A program made the position numbers and the translations under genes. The notes beneath the pieces were generated by a model. That model was not told the origin of the DNA, ran no database searches, and worked only from the letters and a program-made list of their open reading frames with translations. Shown piece by piece: positions 23,377-30,651 of a stretch of DNA of 33,110 bases (positions within the stretch are counted from its first letter, which is position 1; every line of letters starts with the position of its first letter). Source of the stretch: Parcubacteria group bacterium GW2011_GWE2_39_37 (GTDB lineage: Bacteria; Patescibacteriota; Patescibacteriia; Patescibacteriales; GWE2-39-37); the NCBI GenBank assembly GCA_000995135.1, contig LBWY01000016.1, forward strand, positions 1 through 33,110, read 5' to 3'.

Positions 23377-23405
23377 AGAATAACATAAAAGATGCCTTTT
23401 TTCAA
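23377..23405 (-). promoter_or_regulatory. Promoter of the frameshifted gene
   Basis: TTGAAA (23405-23400), 17-bp spacer containing AAAGGCATC, and TATTCT (23382-23377). Flanking bases up to AAAGAAC resemble those of the promoter at 22132-22161, so the two regions may be related by duplication. Confidence 0.55.
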
Positions 23406-23431
23406 GAGTTGACGTTGTTTATTTAACAAAC

Positions 23432-23459
23432 AAAAATAGACTAAATTTAGCCTATTTTT
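23432..23459 (-). terminator. Terminator-like hairpin after the tRNA 3'-end copy
   Basis: AAAAATAG-A-CTAAA and TTTAG-C-CTATTTTT face each other; on the minus strand the central pair is G-U and the 3' arm ends in T5. It follows the tRNA 3'-end copy at 23463-23480, as the terminator at 23530-23573 follows the real tRNA. Confidence 0.5.
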
Positions 23460-23462
23460 TAT

Positions 23463-23480
23463 TGCTCCCAGGGTCGGATT
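23463..23480 (-). repeat. 18-bp direct copy of the tRNA-Asn 3' end
   Basis: TGCTCCCAGGGTCGGATT here is identical to 23573-23590, which is the 3' end of tRNA-Asn (T-arm 3' part, acceptor 3' strand, discriminator and two flanking bases). The identity stops abruptly on the side towards the rest of the tRNA. Such copies are the usual trace of integration at a tRNA 3' end, or of a decayed tandem tRNA. Confidence 0.75.
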
Positions 23481-23529
23481 TACCCTACGCTGTCGCTTCG
23501 GGCATAAACCTTCTCATCCGTCTGATAAT

Positions 23530-23573
23530 ATAAAATAAAACACACCCAAGGTTTTGGGTGTGTTTTATTTTAT
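23530..23573 (-). terminator. Terminator directly after tRNA-Asn
   Basis: A perfect 20-bp stem (23530-23549 with 23554-23573) around loop GGTT; the core CACACCCAA pairs with TTGGGTGTG and AT-rich arms supply the T run. It begins one base past the tRNA 3' end. Confidence 0.88.
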
Positions 23574-23574
23574 G

Positions 23575-23646
23575 CTCCCAGGGTCGGATTCGAACCGACG
23601 ACCAACTCGTTAACAGCGAGCTGCGCTACCGCTGCGCTACCCGGGA
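23575..23646 (-). tRNA. trnN: tRNA-Asn (anticodon GTT)
   Basis: A 72-base cloverleaf on the minus strand. Acceptor stem TCCCGGG pairs with CCTGGGA (one G-U), discriminator G. D-arm GCGCAGCGGTAGCGC. Anticodon stem GCTCG/CGAGT with loop CTGTTAA, anticodon GTT. T-arm GTCGG-TTCGAAT-CCGAC. CCA is not encoded. A strong terminator follows at once. It lies between the rpoD/dnaG cluster and the accessory island. Confidence 0.93.
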
Positions 23647-23848
23647 AGATTCAATTATCAACGAAAAGTTGCAAGGCAACCTCGTTGCTCGCAATTACGA
23701 ATTATCAATTAACAATTATGAGGAATTCGTACTTGCTCAAAAACAAAACTTGCCTTACGGCAGGTTATTAATATATATTATAAACTAATCTTCGCAATAG
23801 TCAATAACCTTTATATTATAACTAATTTTAGCTGATATTTAATTTAAA

Positions 23849-23880
23849 TCCCCCTGCCCCCCCTTTGTTAAAGGGGGCAA
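23849..23880. repeat. C/G-run palindrome downstream of rpoD
   Basis: A run AAATCCCCCTGCCCCCCC is followed by TTTGTTAAAGGGGGCA, pairing GCCCCC with GGGGGC through CTTT/AAAG. It starts 17 bases past the rpoD stop and could stop transcription, but no T run follows on the minus strand. The pattern resembles dispersed intergenic palindromes of other bacteria. The rest of 23647-23848 holds AT-rich short hairpins (GTTGC-AAG-GCAAC near 23669) and no gene. Confidence 0.5.
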
Positions 23881-23896
23881 TACACTAGGCTGAGAT

Positions 23897-25216
23897 TTAA
23901 TAATCGCGTAGTTTCTTTATCCCCTCATGCTTAGTGATTCTTTCCAGGGCTTTGGCTTCGATTTGGCGGATGCGTTCGCGGGTCACGTCGAATTCTCGGC
24001 CTACCTCTTCCAAGGTGTGGGCGACGCCGTCGACTAGGCCGAAGCGCATTTCTAGGATCTTCTGTTCTCTTGGTGATAAGTGGGAAATAACTTCTTGGAC
24101 ATAATCTTTCAACAACTGCAAAGCGGCGGAACGATCTGGGGTGACGTTCTTTACATCCTCTATGAAATCTTCCAAGGTTGAATCTTCTTCGTCTTCACCG
24201 ATGGAGGTTTCCAAAGAAATCGTGTCTTGGGAAATCTTGATCACGTGTCTGACTTTCTCGATATCCTCGCCCATCTCGGAGGCGATTTCTTCCGGCATCG
24301 GTTCACGGCCCAGGTCCTGGATCAACTGGCGTTGGATCTGCTGGAACTTATTGATTGTCTCCACCATATGCACCGGTATGCGGATGGTTCTGGACTGGTC
24401 GGCCAAGGCGCGAGTGATCGCCTGTCTGATCCACCAGGTAGCATAGGTTGAGAACTTGAAACCTTTTCTATATTCAAATTTTTCCACCGCGCGAAAAAGT
24501 CCGATGTTGCCTTCTTGGATCAGATCCAAAAGGCTCAGGCCTTTGGCGCCGGAAAACTTCTTGGCAATCGAAACTACCAAACGCAGGTTCGCTTCGATCA
24601 AGCGGCGTTCAGCTTCCTTGTCCCCTTTCTCTTTGCGTTTGGCCAGTTCTGTTTCTTCGGCATTAGTCAGCAATGGCACTTTGCCGATCTCTTTCAAATA
24701 CATCTGGATCGAATCGGAGCTCAGCTCAGAGATGTCGAATTTCTTTTTATCCTTAACGGTGCCAGTGATTTCCGCCACCTTCTGTTTTCTTTTTTCATCC
24801 AAATTAAAATCCAAAAAGCTACCGGAGTCTTCGATTATCTGGACGCCATTCTTTTGCAGATCTTCTAACAACAATTCATAGTCATAAAGATACTCTTCCA
24901 CTTCTGGGAAAACATACAGGATTTCTGTTTCCGTGACAAAACCCCGTGATCTGCCTTTGGAGATCATGGTAGCGATTTTTTCCTCGTTCGGTTTGACCGG
25001 TTCGGTTACAGGCTCCTTTTTGACCGGTTTCTTTTCGATTATTTTAGGAGTAACTTTTTTGCTGATAGCTTTGACTGGTTTAGCCGTTTTCTTTTCCGGT
25101 TTCTTGACTGCCTTGGCCGGTTTAGCTTTTTGTACTGGAGCTTTTGCCTTGACTGCAACCTTCTTAACGACTTTCTTCGGCTTCACCTCTTTGGTTTTCT
25201 TTTTACTTTTTGCCAT
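23897..25216 (-). CDS. rpoD: Primary sigma factor RpoD (sigma-70)
   Basis: 439 residues from ATG 25216. This start leaves a 22-bp gap after dnaG, whereas the longer reading from 25273 would overlap dnaG by 35 bases. Residues 1-80 are a Lys/Pro/Ala-rich tail ([20 protein letters not shown]), then a short region 1.1-like part ([20 protein letters not shown]). Region 1.2: [16 protein letters not shown]. Region 2: [37 protein letters not shown] and [17 protein letters not shown] (-10 recognition and melting). Region 3: [10 protein letters not shown]. Region 4: [14 protein letters not shown] and [20 protein letters not shown] (-35 helix-turn-helix). Intact helices agree with the TTGACA/TATAAT-type promoters seen in the window. 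Confidence 0.97.
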   Translation of the reverse strand: MAKSKKKTKEVKPKKVVKKVAVKAKAPVQKAKPAKAVKKPEKKTAKPVKAISKKVTPKIIEKKPVKKEPVTEPVKPNEEKIATMISKGRSRGFVTETEILYVFPEVEEYLYDYELLLEDLQKNGVQIIEDSGSFLDFNLDEKRKQKVAEITGTVKDKKKFDISELSSDSIQMYLKEIGKVPLLTNAEETELAKRKEKGDKEAERRLIEANLRLVVSIAKKFSGAKGLSLLDLIQEGNIGLFRAVEKFEYRKGFKFSTYATWWIRQAITRALADQSRTIRIPVHMVETINKFQQIQRQLIQDLGREPMPEEIASEMGEDIEKVRHVIKISQDTISLETSIGEDEEDSTLEDFIEDVKNVTPDRSAALQLLKDYVQEVISHLSPREQKILEMRFGLVDGVAHTLEEVGREFDVTRERIRQIEAKALERITKHEGIKKLRDY

Positions 25217-25238
25217 TATATTTAAAGTTTTAGCTTTC

Positions 25239-27248
25239 TTATTGATCGATTTTATTAAGTTCTTTATACTCATCGGATAAAAGTTTAAAATCTTCTAAAA
25301 GGCTATTGAGCCTGATTTCATTATTTTCTTGCTTTTCCGTCTGCCCTATCAGCCGTTCTACCTCTCTTAGCTGTTTTAAAAGATAGGTTTTTTTTAATAA
25401 GACGACGATTTTGACTATTTCATTCTTGGCCTGCTCGCTAGTGTAGTCAAAAAAGTCTTTATCAGCTAAAAGAGCCAACCTATCTAATAATTCCGGCTGG
25501 TTTATCTCTTTTGGTTTTTGATTGTTAACTATATTCGCATCGCCGTTCAGCGCTTCTGACGCTATTTGCTGGTCAATCAGCCATTTACGGAAATCTTTAT
25601 AGTTAATTGTTTGAGGTTGGCCCGGTTCGCCTGATTCATTTTGGCTATCTTGGGTCCAATTATCAATGCTCTTATTATAATAAATTACTAAATTATTGTA
25701 AAGACCCCTTATGCCATGGCCGATCAGATGGTCCAAGGACAAATTATTGATCAAGTAGGTCAGATGGTCGGGAAATTTCAAAGCCACGGCCAGAACCATT
25801 TCTGAAAGCATCTCTTCCCGACTGCGCACAGCCACCGATTTCAAGAAATTATTCGCTGCCACCGCGCTCGGCTGTTCTGCTTCCGGTCTCACCTTGCCAA
25901 GTTCTTCCCTCAAGGCATTCTCACTGACATTGATCTTCTGACTGATTTTTCTGACCCAAAAATCCTGTTCCGTTTTGTCCTTGCTGCCGATCACGGCAAC
26001 CTTGGGCAATAGGTCGGCCACTATCTTTCGGCGGTTTTCTATGTTTTCCAAATCAGCATCCGCAAAAGCCTTGTCATAAAAATACTGCATGATGTCTTTG
26101 GCTCCTTCCACTGCGCCCTTCCACTCCTCCGGACTTTTCTTAATGCATTCATCCGGATCCTTGCCGCTGGGGATTTCAATAATCTTGATGTTGATCGATA
26201 ATTCTTTGCTCGGATTGATGAATTTTTTGATATTACCGTAACGGTCTTCGCCCTCGACAATCCGGCTGACGTCCTCCACTCTTTTCATTACCCTATTGCC
26301 GGCATCAGTTGCCTTTTGACCGGCGGAATCAGAATCCAAGGCCAAAGCGATGTTCTTGGTATAGCGAGCGATCAGGCCGATCTGCTCTGCAGTCAGGGCG
26401 GTGCCGGAAGAGGCGATCACATTATTAAAACCATGTTGGTGCGCGGTAATCACATCCATCTGCCCTTCCACCACGATGGCCAATTCCTCCGCGCGGATCC
26501 TGGTCTTGGCCCGGTCCAGGCCAAACAGCAGTTTACCTTTGTCATAGATCATCGTTTGCGGACTATTGATATATTTGCCCATTTTTTCTGTTGCCTCTTT
26601 TTCCGGATTCACCCGCGCGGTAAAAGCGACCACGTTTGCGTTTACATCCCGGATCGGAAACATGATCCGATCACGAAAACGGTTGTAATAACGGCTGGTG
26701 CCCTCTTTCTTAATACTCAAACCGGCAGAAAATATTTCATCTTCTTTGTATTTGCGACTCTTTAAAAAGTTGATCAGGTCCTCCCAGTTGTCCGGGCTAT
26801 AACCGATCTGCCAGTCCTCGATCGTCCGCTCGGTCAGGCCGCGCTCCAGTAGGTACTGTTTACCCTTTGTCCCAAGCTTGGTTTCCATCAAGACATGATG
26901 ATAATATTTGCTCGCCTGTTCCATCACCTCGATCAACCGTCCGCGCTTGGAGCTAAGTTCCGGATTCTGCGCTTTCAGCTCCACTCCTGCCTTGGGCGCT
27001 AGCAGTCTTAGAGCATCGATAAAACTCAGACCCTCCATTTCCATCACGAAGGAAAAGATGTCTCCGCCTTTGCCGCAACCGAAACAATGCCAGATCTGTT
27101 TTTCGGAGCTGACCATGAAGGAAGGTGATTTTTCATTATGGAACGGACAGTTTGCCCGAAAATTTATGCCAGCCGGTTTGAGCTGGATGTATTCTCGAAT
27201 GACATCCACCACATCCAGTCTGGATTTTATTTCATCGGAGGGATTCAT
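25239..27248 (-). CDS. dnaG: DNA primase DnaG
   Basis: 669 residues. N-terminal zinc-binding domain with C34, H37, C55 and C58 ([30 protein letters not shown]). Catalytic core with [22 protein letters not shown] and TOPRIM residues E261 (VVEGQMDVI), D305 and D307 (ALDSDSAGQ). The C-terminal 200 residues are the helicase-interacting region, ending in a coiled coil ([20 protein letters not shown]). It makes RNA primers for replication. It precedes rpoD by 22 bp, the classical macromolecular-synthesis arrangement. There is no SD at the ATG; four CACGTGAACA repeats lie just upstream. Confidence 0.97.
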   Translation of the reverse strand: MNPSDEIKSRLDVVDVIREYIQLKPAGINFRANCPFHNEKSPSFMVSSEKQIWHCFGCGKGGDIFSFVMEMEGLSFIDALRLLAPKAGVELKAQNPELSSKRGRLIEVMEQASKYYHHVLMETKLGTKGKQYLLERGLTERTIEDWQIGYSPDNWEDLINFLKSRKYKEDEIFSAGLSIKKEGTSRYYNRFRDRIMFPIRDVNANVVAFTARVNPEKEATEKMGKYINSPQTMIYDKGKLLFGLDRAKTRIRAEELAIVVEGQMDVITAHQHGFNNVIASSGTALTAEQIGLIARYTKNIALALDSDSAGQKATDAGNRVMKRVEDVSRIVEGEDRYGNIKKFINPSKELSINIKIIEIPSGKDPDECIKKSPEEWKGAVEGAKDIMQYFYDKAFADADLENIENRRKIVADLLPKVAVIGSKDKTEQDFWVRKISQKINVSENALREELGKVRPEAEQPSAVAANNFLKSVAVRSREEMLSEMVLAVALKFPDHLTYLINNLSLDHLIGHGIRGLYNNLVIYYNKSIDNWTQDSQNESGEPGQPQTINYKDFRKWLIDQQIASEALNGDANIVNNQKPKEINQPELLDRLALLADKDFFDYTSEQAKNEIVKIVVLLKKTYLLKQLREVERLIGQTEKQENNEIRLNSLLEDFKLLSDEYKELNKIDQ

Positions 27249-27258
27249 TTCATCAAAT

Positions 27259-27321
27259 CACGTGAACACTTAAGCACGTGAACAATTATTTGTTTGTGTT
27301 CACGTGCTCGTTGTTCACGTG
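27259..27321. repeat. Four CACGTGAACA repeats, two direct and two inverted, upstream of dnaG
   Basis: CACGTGAACA occurs at 27259-27268 and 27275-27284, and its reverse complement at 27297-27306 and 27312-27321. The extended pair AGCACGTGAACAA (27273-27285) and TTGTTCACGTGCT (27311-27323) is a perfect 13-bp inverted repeat. Alternative pairings are possible because all four share the core. They fill almost the whole 85-bp gap between the 122-residue protein gene and dnaG. No T run follows, so terminator function is doubtful; a protein-binding or RNA-fold control site is possible. Confidence 0.75.
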
Positions 27322-27333
27322 CTCACTTGTTTA

Positions 27334-27702
27334 TTAAAATTTGTACCAGGGTTTTTTTTCTTCTTGGGTTTCTGATGTTTTATTACGCTGTTCTGTGACT
27401 AGGCGAACTATCAAGCTCTTTATTCTTTGCACTTCTTCTTCCACGATTCGGCCACCATACTCGGCGCTGTGCATATGACTGCCCGCATAGCTCGCTTGCT
27501 TCTGGTCCAAATGCAAGCTGAAGATCAATTTGTCCGTCTCATTTTTTAGATACAGATGCAATCGCGGATAATGCTCGCGGCTCAGCCTTCGTACATAGCT
27601 ATCATGGCCGGTCTTGAAATCATTGATATGGCCATAGCCAGCCTGGCGCATCACATAGTCACCAGACAAGTTTACCTTGGTTTTGTCAACAGCAAAATCC
27701 AT
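27334..27702 (-). CDS. Conserved-looking 122-residue protein upstream of dnaG
   Basis: 122 residues, soluble: MDFAVDKTKVNLSGDYVMRQ, then AGYGHINDFKTGHDSYVRRL, EHYPRLHLYLKN, FSLHLDQKQASYAGSHMHSA, EYGGRIVEEEVQRIKSLIVR and a Lys/Trp end. The mixed alpha/beta pattern with several His residues (HLDQ, HMH) could bind metal, but I do not recognise a named family. I believe similar hypothetical proteins occur in related candidate-phylum genomes; this is memory, not a search. It has an excellent promoter 28 bases upstream and is followed after 85 bp by dnaG. Confidence 0.75.
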   Translation of the reverse strand: MDFAVDKTKVNLSGDYVMRQAGYGHINDFKTGHDSYVRRLSREHYPRLHLYLKNETDKLIFSLHLDQKQASYAGSHMHSAEYGGRIVEEEVQRIKSLIVRLVTEQRNKTSETQEEKKPWYKF

Positions 27703-27729
27703 AGTTTTATTTAAAACTTTAGTACCTCC

Positions 27730-27758
27730 AGTATAATTTATTATTCAGCTTAGGTCAA
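27730..27758 (-). promoter_or_regulatory. Strong promoter of the 122-aa gene/dnaG/rpoD cluster
   Basis: TTGACC (27758-27753), 17-bp spacer, TATACT (27735-27730); each box has 5 of 6 consensus bases. Predicted start near 27723, 20 bases before the ATG at 27702. Confidence 0.75.
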
Positions 27759-27882
27759 AACGAAAAAAAGTATTACAATCTACAAAGACCGATGATTTCT
27801 ACCGTCGCAGTCTACGTAATGCATTCAATTTCCATTTGCGAACTTGAAAAAATTCAGTCAGAATTCGAACGGAGGCCAAGGA

Positions 27883-27974
27883 GAATGCGGCACTGTTTGA
27901 CCCCGGGAGCACCCGGGGGAGTTTGCCGCATTCCCCTGTTCGCGATTTTTGGTTACTTTTTTTAAAAAAGTGAC
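27883..27974. other. GC-rich structured element in a 363-bp gene-free stretch
   Basis: Between 27703 and 28065 I find no convincing gene. GAATGCGGC (27883-27891) pairs with GCCGCATTC (27925-27933), enclosing CCCCGGG-AGCA-CCCGGGG (27901-27918). GTTACTTTTTT (27952-27962) then faces AAAAAAGTGAC (27964-27974), and a GC-rich tail follows (27975-28000). Composition contrasts sharply with the AT-rich surroundings. Read on the minus strand the block resembles dispersed intergenic repeats I recall from other phyla, whose spurious translation includes GGGHFFKKSNQKS. It could be an untranslated RNA or mobile repeat; its direction is unknown. Confidence 0.6.
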
Positions 27975-28064
27975 CCCCGCCGGGTAGGCGCCGCCGGAGG
28001 CATTTGTAGCATGAAGTCCCTGTGATAACACACATGCAACTACTACATTAGTATTTCTAATAAC

Positions 28065-28096
28065 AAAAATAGTCCCGATTATTCGGGACTATTTTT
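28065..28096 (-). terminator. Intrinsic terminator of the RRM protein gene
   Basis: A perfect 14-bp stem, AAAAATAGTCCCGA (28065-28078) and TCGGGACTATTTTT (28083-28096), loop TTAT. It starts 17 bases past the gene ending at 28113 and can act in both directions. Confidence 0.93.
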
Positions 28097-28112
28097 TATT
28101 GGGTATTTGAAA

Positions 28113-28442
28113 TTACCAATTGCTTCTTCGTTCTCCACCGTATCCACCTCTGCTTCCGCCACCACTGTTGAAATCACGTCTTGGAGGACGAGCTTCCATT
28201 GGGCGAGCTTCATTTACAGTAAGAGTTCTGCCGTCAAATTCCTTACCATTGAACATCGCAATAGCAGCTTGGGCTTCTTCGTCAGTTGCGTATTCTACGA
28301 AACCAAAACCCTTTGAACGACCGGACATTTTGTCCATGATGATGGTTGCTGAAACTACAGAACCAGCTTGTGAAAAAGCTTCTTTTAAAGCTTCATCTGT
28401 GGTGCCATATGATAAGCCACCAACGTACAACTTCTTTGACAT
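28113..28442 (-). CDS. Glycine-rich RRM RNA-binding protein
   Basis: 109 residues from ATG 28442, where the family normally begins (MSKKLYVGGLSYGTTDEALK). The longer reading from 28481 would add Lys-rich leader residues. It has a single RNA-recognition motif: RNP2 LYVGGL (5-10) and RNP1 KGFGFVEY (44-51), with the aromatic residues needed for RNA stacking. The C-terminus is Gly/Arg-rich (GGGSRGGYGGERR). Such proteins bind single-stranded RNA and often act in cold or stress adaptation as RNA chaperones. It has an extended -10 promoter and a leader of about 140 bases, suggesting post-transcriptional control. No SD. Confidence 0.93.
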   Translation of the reverse strand: MSKKLYVGGLSYGTTDEALKEAFSQAGSVVSATIIMDKMSGRSKGFGFVEYATDEEAQAAIAMFNGKEFDGRTLTVNEARPMEARPPRRDFNSGGGSRGGYGGERRSNW

Positions 28443-28590
28443 ATTTTTCTTGGTCTTATTTTTAAACTGTAAGCTGACCACTTCTCGGCTTGTTTTTTAT
28501 GCTCGCTAGACCAAGAGGGTCTTTTGATGGATCTGTCATCAGTTGTATGATGAAAATCGGAAAACACGTTGAGAAACACTTACTAAAACA

Positions 28591-28619
28591 AGTATAGCAG
28601 AAATGCTTATAAAAGTCAA
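28591..28619 (-). promoter_or_regulatory. Extended -10 promoter of the RRM gene with long leader
   Basis: TTGACT (28619-28614), 17-bp spacer ending in TGC, TATACT (28596-28591). Predicted start near 28584, about 140 bases before the ATG at 28442. The leader holds small hairpins (AGACC-CTCTT-GGTCT near 28512-28526). Confidence 0.75.
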
Positions 28620-28640
28620 TGCGTAATTGTTAATTTTAGA

Positions 28641-29831
28641 TTAAATTTCCGATTCTGCACTTAACTTGCCGATAAGCGCTAAACCTGCGCTTTTTACCGC
28701 TTCCAAGTCTTCGGCGGTAGGCGGACCCTTGATTTCCAGCTCTTTCACTAAATCCAGACTTAGGGCAGCGGTTATTTCTTTGAAATTCTTGCCCGCGCCC
28801 CCTGCCCAACCGCAAGAGCTCATAAATACAGCATGTTTCAGCGGTGGTTTCAGCGTTTTGACCAGATTAGCGGCAAAACTAGCCACCGGGTGAAGTTCAC
28901 CCAAGACGGTCGGGGCGGCAAACACCAAGGCCCTGGCATCAACCAGATCTTTGGCGATATCACCTATATCACTGGCGGTCAGATCATAACAGACAAATTC
29001 TATTTTTTGCTCTGTCAGCACTTTGGTCATCGCCTCAATCATTTTTTTGCTACTGCCCCACATACTCAAGTAAACCAACAGTACTTTCTTTTTCGTCTCT
29101 CCCACAACCCATTTTTTATACTGCTCCAAAATCCTTGGCGGATCCTTATAAATCGGGCCGTGGCTAGGCGCGATGACTGCGATCGGCAGGTCGGCAATTT
29201 TTTCCATCGCCCGTTTGGCCATAGGTCGAAAAGGCATCATGATTTCACCATAATATCTTTGCGCATGATATTCCAGGTTGAAGGCTTCATTGTCAAAAAC
29301 AGCACTAGACATATGGGCTCCGAAAAAATCACAGGAGAAAAGTACTTTTTCTTCTTCCAGGTAGGTAAACATGGTTTCTGGCCAATGGAGCATCGGCGCT
29401 TCGATAAAGCGCAGAGTTTTGCCGCCCAAATCCAATCGTTCCTGATCCTTGACGATCATAATCCTTTCCTGGGGAATATTATAAAAACGTTTGGCCATTT
29501 CACCCCCCATCAGAGAAGTGACCAGTTTGACTTTCCCGTTCTGAAGAAAAATATACGGGATAGCACTGGCATGGTCTGGCTCAGCATGATTCATGATCAG
29601 ATAATCCAGGTTCTTCAGCTTGGCCACTGCATTGATATTGCGGACTAATTTTTTTTCAAATCCTGGATTGACCGTATCGATCAAGGCTAGCTTTTTATTA
29701 CCAAAAACTAGGTAGGAATTATAACTAGTGCCTTCGGGCAAAGCAATTAGGCCGTCAAATAATCTACGCTTAGGATCTTTTACCCCTACCAAGCAACAGG
29801 AGGCCGATATTTCAATTGATTTGTTTTGCAT
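28641..29831 (-). CDS. fprA: A-type flavodiiron protein (FprA)
   Basis: 396 residues. Residues 1-245 form the metallo-beta-lactamase-like di-iron domain: H82-x-E84-x-D86-H87 (NHAEPDHAS), H149 (PMLHWPETMF), D168 (FSCDFFGAH) and H224 (APSHGPIY), the complete ligand set. Residues 249-396 are a flavodoxin domain (FMN loop YLSMWGSSKKM; later FAAPTVLGELHP and SSCGWAGGAGKNF). It reduces O2 to water or NO to N2O in the cytoplasm, protecting anaerobes; the electron donor (rubredoxin or similar) is not in the window. No SD; the RRM promoter lies directly after its stop. Confidence 0.95.
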   Translation of the reverse strand: MQNKSIEISASCCLVGVKDPKRRLFDGLIALPEGTSYNSYLVFGNKKLALIDTVNPGFEKKLVRNINAVAKLKNLDYLIMNHAEPDHASAIPYIFLQNGKVKLVTSLMGGEMAKRFYNIPQERIMIVKDQERLDLGGKTLRFIEAPMLHWPETMFTYLEEEKVLFSCDFFGAHMSSAVFDNEAFNLEYHAQRYYGEIMMPFRPMAKRAMEKIADLPIAVIAPSHGPIYKDPPRILEQYKKWVVGETKKKVLLVYLSMWGSSKKMIEAMTKVLTEQKIEFVCYDLTASDIGDIAKDLVDARALVFAAPTVLGELHPVASFAANLVKTLKPPLKHAVFMSSCGWAGGAGKNFKEITAALSLDLVKELEIKGPPTAEDLEAVKSAGLALIGKLSAESEI

Positions 29832-29933
29832 ATTTTTTATTTATGAATCAGAAGGGAATTTTGAATATTTTTTTTCAGCTAAAAATGGTATCATATAAAT
29901 AATTCAATTCAATCTACGGGTAATGGAGGAAGC

Positions 29934-30173
29934 ATGAAAACGCTCATTTCAATCTTTCTGCTCTGCTTGTCAGCGGTCCCTGTTCTTGCCGGACCCGACC
30001 TCAATCTGGGAGTCACCAGAGCGACGGCTGCCGCCCAAAAAGATAAAGCAGGGATGTCCAAAGAAACAAATCCACCACGCGATACGAAAAAAATCAGACA
30101 GAGCGGCACAGAACATCCGGTGTTCACCGTCACCTTCGACAAGGAAATGAAGGTCAAGGTGCTGCCGAAATAG
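29934..30173 (+). CDS. Small secreted protein, unknown
   Basis: 79 residues. A Sec signal peptide is clear: MKTLISIFLLCLSAVPVLAG, with cleavage after VLA (residue 19). The mature 60 residues are hydrophilic and disordered-looking (ATAAAQKDKAGMSKE, NPPRDTKKIRQSG), ending in a beta-like stretch, HPVFTVTFDKEMKVKVLP. No family recognised. SD GGAGGAAG and a terminator overlapping the stop give it the same signals as the island genes at 18.7-23.3 kb. Confidence 0.7.
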   Translation: MKTLISIFLLCLSAVPVLAGPDLNLGVTRATAAAQKDKAGMSKETNPPRDTKKIRQSGTEHPVFTVTFDKEMKVKVLPK

Positions 30174-30197
30174 GATCAATCAATGATCCTTTTTTTA
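30172..30197 (+). terminator. Intrinsic terminator of the secreted-protein gene
   Basis: AGGATCA (30172-30178) pairs with TGATCCT (30184-30190) and is followed by a T run. The stem starts within the TAG stop (30171-30173). Confidence 0.85.
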
Positions 30198-30211
30198 TTG
30201 CCTGATAGGTT

Positions 30212-30433
30212 TTATAATTTTTCAATTTCCTTAAAATCCTTATCCGGCAAATAGAGCATCAACAGGCCGACAAACAATCCACCCAAGGCAGTCCAGAAAT
30301 GATTTTGACCAAAGAAGAGCAAATCGAACGCATCCAAGAGATACCAGATGCCCCGCCAGACAAGAACGATGCCGACCACGACAAAAAAATTTTTTATAAA
30401 ATAATTGAGGCCGCGTTTTTTTCTAAAAAACAT
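30212..30433 (-). CDS. Small two-helix membrane protein, unknown
   Basis: 73 residues, basic start (MFFRKKRGLNYF), hydrophobic segments at about 12-34 and 45-62 (FVVVGIVLVWRGIWYLL; FWTALGGLFVGLLMLYLP) and a charged end (DKDFKEIEKL). No family recognised. It follows another two-helix protein gene by 15 bp on the same strand, so the two are probably expressed together. Confidence 0.7.
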   Translation of the reverse strand: MFFRKKRGLNYFIKNFFVVVGIVLVWRGIWYLLDAFDLLFFGQNHFWTALGGLFVGLLMLYLPDKDFKEIEKL

Positions 30434-30448
30434 ATTAAAAGATTTAAA

Positions 30449-30613
30449 TTATTTCTTTTTTCTATTGATTTTTAAATCAGCCCATAAAGAAAGCAGGCCC
30501 AGAGCAAGGAAAAGCGCGGCCACTAGCCAATTCTTTTTTTGGAAGGCTTCAATCAGCGCAATGCCAAAAAATAGAATGAATACTGTCATGTTCATCAAGC
30601 TGATATTTTTCAT
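30449..30613 (-). CDS. Small two-helix membrane protein, unknown
   Basis: 54 residues from ATG 30613 (MKNISLMNMTVFILFFGIAL); the longer reading from 30649 adds 12 polar residues with no SD and is less likely. Hydrophobic segments at about 8-24 and 28-45, with a basic end (KINRKKK) marking the cytoplasmic side. No family recognised. It lies 15 bp upstream of the other small membrane protein. Confidence 0.65.
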   Translation of the reverse strand: MKNISLMNMTVFILFFGIALIEAFQKKNWLVAALFLALGLLSLWADLKINRKKK

Positions 30614-30651
30614 AACCTTAGTGTAGCATGATACCGTGCTTCGCGACAACG

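Noticed and set aside
23558-23788. Plus-strand frame beginning MCFILCSQGRIRTDDQLVNS
   Set aside because: It is the well-known false translation of the antisense of a tRNA gene; it covers tRNA-Asn and its terminator.
27883-27974. Retron-type msr/msd RNA
   Set aside because: No reverse transcriptase gene lies nearby; the fold alone is not enough.
27799-28035. Minus-strand frame containing PGGGHFFKKSNQKS
   Set aside because: It runs through the strong hairpins of the GC-rich element and has no SD or protein-like composition; treated as a structured repeat instead.
28385-28579. Frame in the RRM leader running into the gene
   Set aside because: It starts almost at the predicted transcription start, lacks an SD and overlaps RNP-domain coding sequence; most likely chance.
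28833-29648. 271-codon plus-strand frame antisense to fprA
   Set aside because: It mirrors codon bias of a fully conserved flavodiiron protein on the other strand; its His/Phe/Gln-rich composition matches no protein fold.
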